A program made the translations under genes and the position numbers. From assembly GCA_958296045.1 (NCBI GenBank), contig CATQHT010000003.1, forward strand, positions 259,246 through 323,245: a stretch of 64,000 bases of DNA, read 5' to 3'. The notes beneath the pieces were generated by a model, which was not told the origin of the DNA, searched no databases, and was given only the letters and a program-made list of their open reading frames with translations. This DNA comes from Rhodothermales bacterium. GTDB taxonomy: Bacteria; Bacteroidota; Rhodothermia; Rhodothermales; Bin80. Position 1 is the first letter of the stretch. Every line of letters starts with the position of its first letter. Below, piece after piece: positions 62,987-64,000 of this stretch.

Positions 62987-62991
62987 CGGCG

Positions 62992-63639
62992 TTACGGCTG
63001 CTCGGCTTCGGTCGCGCCGCTAAGGCCTTGCAGCATGAACAGGCGTGCCTTTTCCTGGCTGAACGAAGGATCCGATAACAACTCCTCAATCCCACGAAGG
63101 TTCGGCAACGCGTCGAGATCCGGCAGGCCGAACTCTTCCAGAAAACGTTGCGTCGTGCCGTAAAGCAATGGCCGGCCCACGGCCTCTGAACGCCCCACCA
63201 CATCAACTAGGCCGATGTCGAGAAGTTTGCGCAGCGCGTAGTCAGCATCTACGCCGCGGACATGACTGACGTCCGGCCGTGAGGCGGGCTGGCGGTAGCA
63301 GAGGATGGCCAGCGTTTCCATCAGCGGTAAGGTCAGCTTTCGGCGCCGTTCTCGTCGCAAAAACACCTCCAGAAGAGGAGCCATCTCCGCGGTGGTAGTC
63401 ATCCGGTATCCCCCTGCCCAGTGACGGATGCGCAGCACATGTCCCTGCGCATCATACCGAGCATTTAGGCTTTCAACGGCTTGCGTGATCGCATCGGCAT
63501 CCGGCGCAGGTTCCGCCATCACCTCGCCGATGACCGCGACTATGCGGCTGGCCGCCACGGGTACGTCTGAAGCAAAGATCAGCGCTTCAACGGCAGCCTC
63601 TAGTCTGCCTTGTGTCGACTTATCCACCGGACGCTCCAA
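62992..63639 (-). CDS. scpB: Segregation and condensation protein B
   Basis: 215 residues. Two winged-helix domains: LEAAVEALIFASDVPVAASR at the N-terminus and KLTLPLMETLAILCYRQPAS, then SHVRGVDADYALRKLLDIGL, GRPLLYGTTQRFLEEFGL, the family's most conserved stretch. It dimerises and with ScpA regulates SMC condensin. Start is uncertain: TTG at 63639 or GTG at 63627, both overlapping the scpA end, which indicates coupling. Confidence 0.93.
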   Translation of the reverse strand: MERPVDKSTQGRLEAAVEALIFASDVPVAASRIVAVIGEVMAEPAPDADAITQAVESLNARYDAQGHVLRIRHWAGGYRMTTTAEMAPLLEVFLRRERRRKLTLPLMETLAILCYRQPASRPDVSHVRGVDADYALRKLLDIGLVDVVGRSEAVGRPLLYGTTQRFLEEFGLPDLDALPNLRGIEELLSDPSFSQEKARLFMLQGLSGATEAEQP

Positions 63640-64000
63640 GTGCTAGCACGAAATCGTCATCGAATGCAGTAGATACCAGCACCACAAGGCCCCGCTGTAT
63701 CAGCTCCAGGATCGCCAAAAACGTCGTAATGACAAAGATCCTGTTCCTGCCTCGGATAAGGCGTGAGAATTCAAGATCCCTGCCCACCGTCAATGCCTTT
63801 ATCACGAATTGCTGCTGCTGCTCCACGGTGCAGTCTCGCGCACGGATTACGAGCGCAGGCGCCTCTGGCGCTTCGGTTAGCACGCGCCGCAGAGCGCGGA
63901 TCAGGTGATAGACCGAAGCATTGATCAGCACCTCTTGGGGTTCGGCGCGCGCAGGCGCTGAAGCGCTGCCACGCGTATAGAGCGCTGCACGCAGCTCCTG
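63620..64000 (-). CDS. scpA: Segregation and condensation protein A (3' part)
   Basis: 126 codons of the C-terminal end, open to the window edge. It contains VYHLIRALRRVLTEAP and the C-terminal winged helix that binds the SMC head (RNRIFVITTFLAILELIQRG, then LVVLVSTAFDDDFVL). Order scpA-scpB with overlap is the usual arrangement. The N-terminus lies outside the window. Confidence 0.85.
   Translation of the reverse strand, partial: QELRAALYTRGSASAPARAEPQEVLINASVYHLIRALRRVLTEAPEAPALVIRARDCTVEQQQQFVIKALTVGRDLEFSRLIRGRNRIFVITTFLAILELIQRGLVVLVSTAFDDDFVLALGASGG

Overview
The window is about 64 kb of a moderately GC-rich bacterial chromosome, probably from the Rhodothermota/Bacteroidota side of the tree. 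Pointers are a DUF2723 membrane protein, a YbeY whose third motif His is Asp, an LptF/LptG permease, a tandem DoxX protein, and an A1-type cytochrome oxidase operon headed by a cupredoxin-like lipoprotein. The assignment is inference from gene content. No rRNA, tRNA or CRISPR array was recognised.

Layout. 1-0.9 kb: start of a secreted leucine-rich-repeat protein and a transposase fragment. 1.2-6.3 kb (minus): cytochrome c oxidase operon (lipoprotein, coxA, coxC, subunit IV, two small membrane proteins, coxB) behind a sigma70-like promoter. 7.0-9.7 kb: intact IS256-like element with 8-bp target duplications carrying two overlapping genes, a DDE transposase and a paralogue that has lost all three catalytic acids. 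10.4-20.5 kb (minus): a tight ten-gene operon with a CydA-like integral membrane protein without CydB, three c-type cytochromes (one with an ethylbenzene-dehydrogenase-type heme domain), a NirJ/AhbD-like radical SAM enzyme, a ferredoxin, a universal stress protein, an Mrp-type ATPase and a zinc-ribbon protein. Three of these proteins share five copies of the small PCP_red domain. I think this is the most likely undescribed functional system here. 21.3-23.5 kb: DoxX-DoxX protein and metF. 24-29 kb: a GC-rich, partly decayed island with a GPP34-P450 fusion, an intact sulfotransferase, a frameshifted sulfotransferase and a dead cysNC remnant.

29-55 kb is an insertion-sequence zone: two near-identical IS1380 elements in opposite orientation, an IS4-type element whose transposase carries a DruA (DUF4338) domain and which sits inside a decayed IS256-like copy, an IS66 element and an IS21 element. 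Target duplications could be read for all of these five insertions, so interrupted sequences can be rebuilt: a DUF4365-TPR gene split by IS1380 and an AlbA_2/RecG-like ATPase pseudogene split by IS66. Inside this zone lies a conserved block (ybeY, a small conserved gene, DUF2723 protein, LptF/G permease, rsmI, metallo-beta-lactamase-fold hydrolase). 55.7-64 kb is ordinary core genome: RsbW-like kinase, glycosyltransferase, Xaa-Pro peptidase, SRAP protein, Gfo/Idh/MocA oxidoreductase, guaB, RluB-type pseudouridine synthase, scpB and the end of scpA.

The two respiratory operons probably work together: the cox operon encodes the terminal oxidase and the cytochrome-rich operon another membrane electron-transfer complex with its own maturation and regulatory proteins. 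The 24-29 kb genes point to sulfation of a hydroxylated lipid or secondary metabolite, though its PAPS-supply gene is dead.
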